DNA of 6,757 bases from an uncultured Collinsella sp. (lineage in GTDB: Bacteria; Actinomycetota; Coriobacteriia; Coriobacteriales; Coriobacteriaceae): positions 1-6,757 of the forward strand of contig CATYJC010000097.1 in assembly GCA_958407555.1 (NCBI GenBank), given 5' to 3'. The position numbers were made by a program, and so were the translations under genes. This document shows, one piece after another, positions 4,794 through 6,757 of the stretch. Each line of letters opens with the position of its first letter. Positions within the stretch are counted from its first letter, which is position 1. Under the pieces are notes generated by a model. It saw only the letters and a list, made by a program, of their open reading frames with translations. It searched no databases and was not told the origin of the DNA.

Positions 4794-6757
4794 TTAACCC
4801 ATTTGCACGGCGAGCACGAGGAACACCACGAGTGCCGCGACGATGTAGCAGATATAGATGCTGTAGTTGCCGCCCTCGAGCTTAGTCGCGAGGTCGGCGA
4901 GCTTCTCGACGCCCTTATGCGGGGCATCGACGAGAACCTTGTCGGGTACGGGCTCCACAGCCTCGGCCACACCGGTGAGCTTCTGGAAGAAGTGCGCGAT
5001 GGACCAGCAGACGGCCGTGCAACGGTCGCGCAGCGTGTAGAGCGGCTGCATAAACCAGGACACCTCGGAGGCAAAGGTCGTGGCCACGACGGGCATATGC
5101 TCGTTGGGAGCATAACCGCATGCCCACGGCTGGGATTTCTGCACCTTGCCGACGGTCTTGAGCTTGCGATAACCGCAGGCAAGGCCGACGAGCACCACGA
5201 GCGCAATGGCGATCGCGGGCGTGGAGGTAGCAGCGCCGGAGTACTGGTTCATGAGCTCCATGCCCTCGGCGGCAAACACGCCACCGTACGGATGCAGCAC
5301 GGATGCGGCAACATCGACCAGCACGGGCGCGATCACGGGAGCGCCAATGCCCAGCACGACGCAGATGGCCGCGAGCAGGCCCTGCGCAAACACCATGGGG
5401 GTGGGAACCTCCTTGGCATTGGCCGCGGCCTCGGAGCGGGGCGCGGAGGCAAAGGAGACGCCATAGGCCTTAACGAAGCACGTGACGGCCAGCGCGCCGG
5501 TAATGGCAAGCGCGACGGCAGCGAACACGGCCACGATCATGACGGCCTTGTCACCCTGCATGGCGGCGTTAAACAGCGACTGGTAGGTAAACCACTCGGA
5601 CACAAAGCCGTTGAAGGGCGGGATGGCCGAGATGGCAAGCGCGCCAATGAGGAAGCAGATGGCCGTTGCCGGCATACGACGGAACAGGCCGCCCATCTTC
5701 TCCATATTGCGCGTACCCGTGGAGTACAGCAGCGCACCGGCGCCCAAGAACAGCTCGCCCTTAAACATCGCGTGGTTAAACGTGTGGTAGAGGGCGGCCA
5801 TCAGAGCCAGGACGGCGATGCCGACAGAGTTGAGCGCCATGGCGGCCATGGAGGCGCCGACGCCGAGCAGAATGATGCCGATGTTCTCGACGGAGTGATA
5901 GGCCAGCAGGCGCTTGATGTCATGCTCCTGCAGGGCGAAGGCCACGCCGAGGACCGACGAGATCGCACCGAAGACCATGACCATAAGGCCCCACCAGACC
6001 TGAACGCCCGAGGCGGAGAGCAGGTCGAGACCCACCTTGAGGATACCGAAGATACCGATCTTGATCATGCCGCCGGACATGAGGGCCGACACGTTGGACG
6101 GCGCCTCGGGATGTGCCTTGGGCAGCCAGCCGTGCAGCGGGATGATACCGGCCTTGGCACCAAAGCCAAAGAAGGCGAGCACGAAGCACACGGATGCGAC
6201 CGCGGGGCTAAACTGCGTGGCGCGGAAATCCGCAAAGGCAAACGAGCCGCCGGCGAAGTTGGTCATAGTGAGGAAGCTCGCCATGATGAGCACAAAGCCC
6301 ACGTGCGCGATCACAAAGTAGAGCCAACCGCCATGGATGGAGTTCTCGTTCTCCTCGATCACGACCAGGAAGTACGAGGTCAGCGACATGAGCTCAAAGG
6401 CGACCAGGAACCAAAACACGTTGTCAGCGGTGATGACGAGCATCATGGACGCCACGAAGGTGTTAAAGAAGAAGCCGGCACGGCCCATTTTGCCCGGGTA
6501 CTCATCAAAGTAGTTGAGACCGTAGATCGAACCGGCAAACGCGAGCACCGAGATGAGCGCCACGAACAGGCCGGACAGCTGATTGAGCAGCAGCTGGAAA
6601 TGGGCAAACGGGAAGAACACGATGGTGTCGACCGACGTGACATCGCCCAGCACGGCCTGGATACCGGCCACAAACGAAAGCACCGCGGCGACGGCGCCGA
6701 TAAGGCAGCCGGCGGTCTTGGCGGCGTTATCGGCCTTGATCAGCAGAACCGAGGCGA
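4794..6757 (-). CDS. hyfB: Hydrogenase-4 membrane subunit HyfB (antiporter-like, HycC/NuoL family), N-terminus cut by window edge
   Basis: The frame is open from the right edge to the TAA at 4794, giving about 653 visible residues; E. coli HyfB has about 672. A GTG at 6683 could be mistaken for the start, but 24 further in-frame codons upstream encode a continuing hydrophobic stretch (SVLLIKADNA, then CLIGAVAAVL). The true start is probably just outside the window. Numbering from that GTG as 1, signatures are: VAFELMSLTSYF with E97; FGFGAKAGIIPLHGWLPKAH with K177; APSNVSALMSGGMIKIG with K208; HDIKRLLAYHSVENIGIILL (254-273); LYHTFNHAMFKGELFLGAGA with H304 and K308; PPFNGFVSEWFTYQS (355-369); and ITGALAVTCFVKAYGVSF with K405 in helix 12. 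The C-terminal part has the CGY motif (PWACGYAPNEHM, 519-530) and FASEVSWFMQPLYTLRDR, both typical of HyfB/HycC. A last hydrophobic helix lies near 608-627. The protein is the antiporter-like subunit expected at the head of the membrane arm. Upstream hyfA or a promoter is not visible. Confidence 0.93.
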   Translation of the reverse strand, partial: ASVLLIKADNAAKTAGCLIGAVAAVLSFVAGIQAVLGDVTSVDTIVFFPFAHFQLLLNQLSGLFVALISVLAFAGSIYGLNYFDEYPGKMGRAGFFFNTFVASMMLVITADNVFWFLVAFELMSLTSYFLVVIEENENSIHGGWLYFVIAHVGFVLIMASFLTMTNFAGGSFAFADFRATQFSPAVASVCFVLAFFGFGAKAGIIPLHGWLPKAHPEAPSNVSALMSGGMIKIGIFGILKVGLDLLSASGVQVWWGLMVMVFGAISSVLGVAFALQEHDIKRLLAYHSVENIGIILLGVGASMAAMALNSVGIAVLALMAALYHTFNHAMFKGELFLGAGALLYSTGTRNMEKMGGLFRRMPATAICFLIGALAISAIPPFNGFVSEWFTYQSLFNAAMQGDKAVMIVAVFAAVALAITGALAVTCFVKAYGVSFASAPRSEAAANAKEVPTPMVFAQGLLAAICVVLGIGAPVIAPVLVDVAASVLHPYGGVFAAEGMELMNQYSGAATSTPAIAIALVVLVGLACGYRKLKTVGKVQKSQPWACGYAPNEHMPVVATTFASEVSWFMQPLYTLRDRCTAVCWSIAHFFQKLTGVAEAVEPVPDKVLVDAPHKGVEKLADLATKLEGGNYSIYICYIVAALVVFLVLAVQMG

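Noticed and set aside
152..6757. Identification as respiratory complex I (nuoH/K/L/M/N) or an Mrp Na+/H+ antiporter operon
   Set aside because: The gene order B-C-D-E-F-G, the HyfE-specific EIG...D motif, the CGY tail of HyfB and the HycE-like start at the left edge fit hydrogenase-4. Complex I operons place nuoH before nuoI-J-K-L-M-N, and Mrp operons lack a NuoH-like gene.
1..6757. Repeats, insertion sequences, CRISPR or tRNA/ncRNA genes
   Set aside because: The window is almost completely coding. The only recurring patterns are short motifs shared by the paralogous antiporter-like subunits, such as the HxWLPxAHxxAP block of hyfB and hyfF.

Overview
The window is one uninterrupted stretch of a minus-strand operon encoding the membrane arm of a group 4 (complex I-related) [NiFe] hydrogenase of the hydrogenase-4 / formate hydrogenlyase-2 (Hyf) type. 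Transcription runs from high to low coordinates in the order hyfB (5' end outside the window), hyfC, hyfD, hyfE, hyfF and the first 49 codons of hyfG. This matches the hyfBCDEFG order of the Escherichia coli hyf operon. Every protein also has about the length expected for its E. coli counterpart.

Layout by coordinate: 1-148 start of hyfG (NuoC-like N-terminus of the large-subunit polypeptide); 152-1711 hyfF; 1715-2368 hyfE; 2382-3839 hyfD; 3855-4781 hyfC; 4794-6757 hyfB. The gaps are only 3, 3, 13, 15 and 12 bases. They hold only ribosome binding sites, several of which overlap the preceding stop codon. I see no RNA gene, mobile element, repeat array, CRISPR, promoter or intrinsic terminator, and no gene-free stretch longer than 15 bases.

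How the genes work together: HyfC (NuoH/HycD-like) is expected to anchor the peripheral hydrogenase module (HyfG large subunit, HyfI small subunit, HyfH ferredoxin-like subunit, all beyond the left edge) to the membrane. HyfE is a small NuoK/MrpC-like helical subunit. HyfB, HyfD and HyfF are three separate antiporter-like subunits with the conserved charged residues used for ion movement. The likely chemistry is H2 evolution from formate-derived or ferredoxin electrons (or the reverse), possibly coupled to H+ or Na+ translocation. The sequence does not show which electron donor or ion is used, because the formate dehydrogenase and catalytic subunits are outside the window.

Organism: the DNA is GC-rich (about 60% by eye) with strong G/C preference at third codon positions, and the proteins diverge clearly from the enterobacterial Hyf proteins. 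A gut actinomycete of the class Coriobacteriia (for example a Collinsella relative) would fit, but this is an impression from composition and protein style. The window has no taxonomic marker.

The system itself is a known one. What merits a second look is the complete three-antiporter membrane arm, the differing terminal channel residues among the three paralogues, and the stop-codon/Shine-Dalgarno overlaps along the operon.
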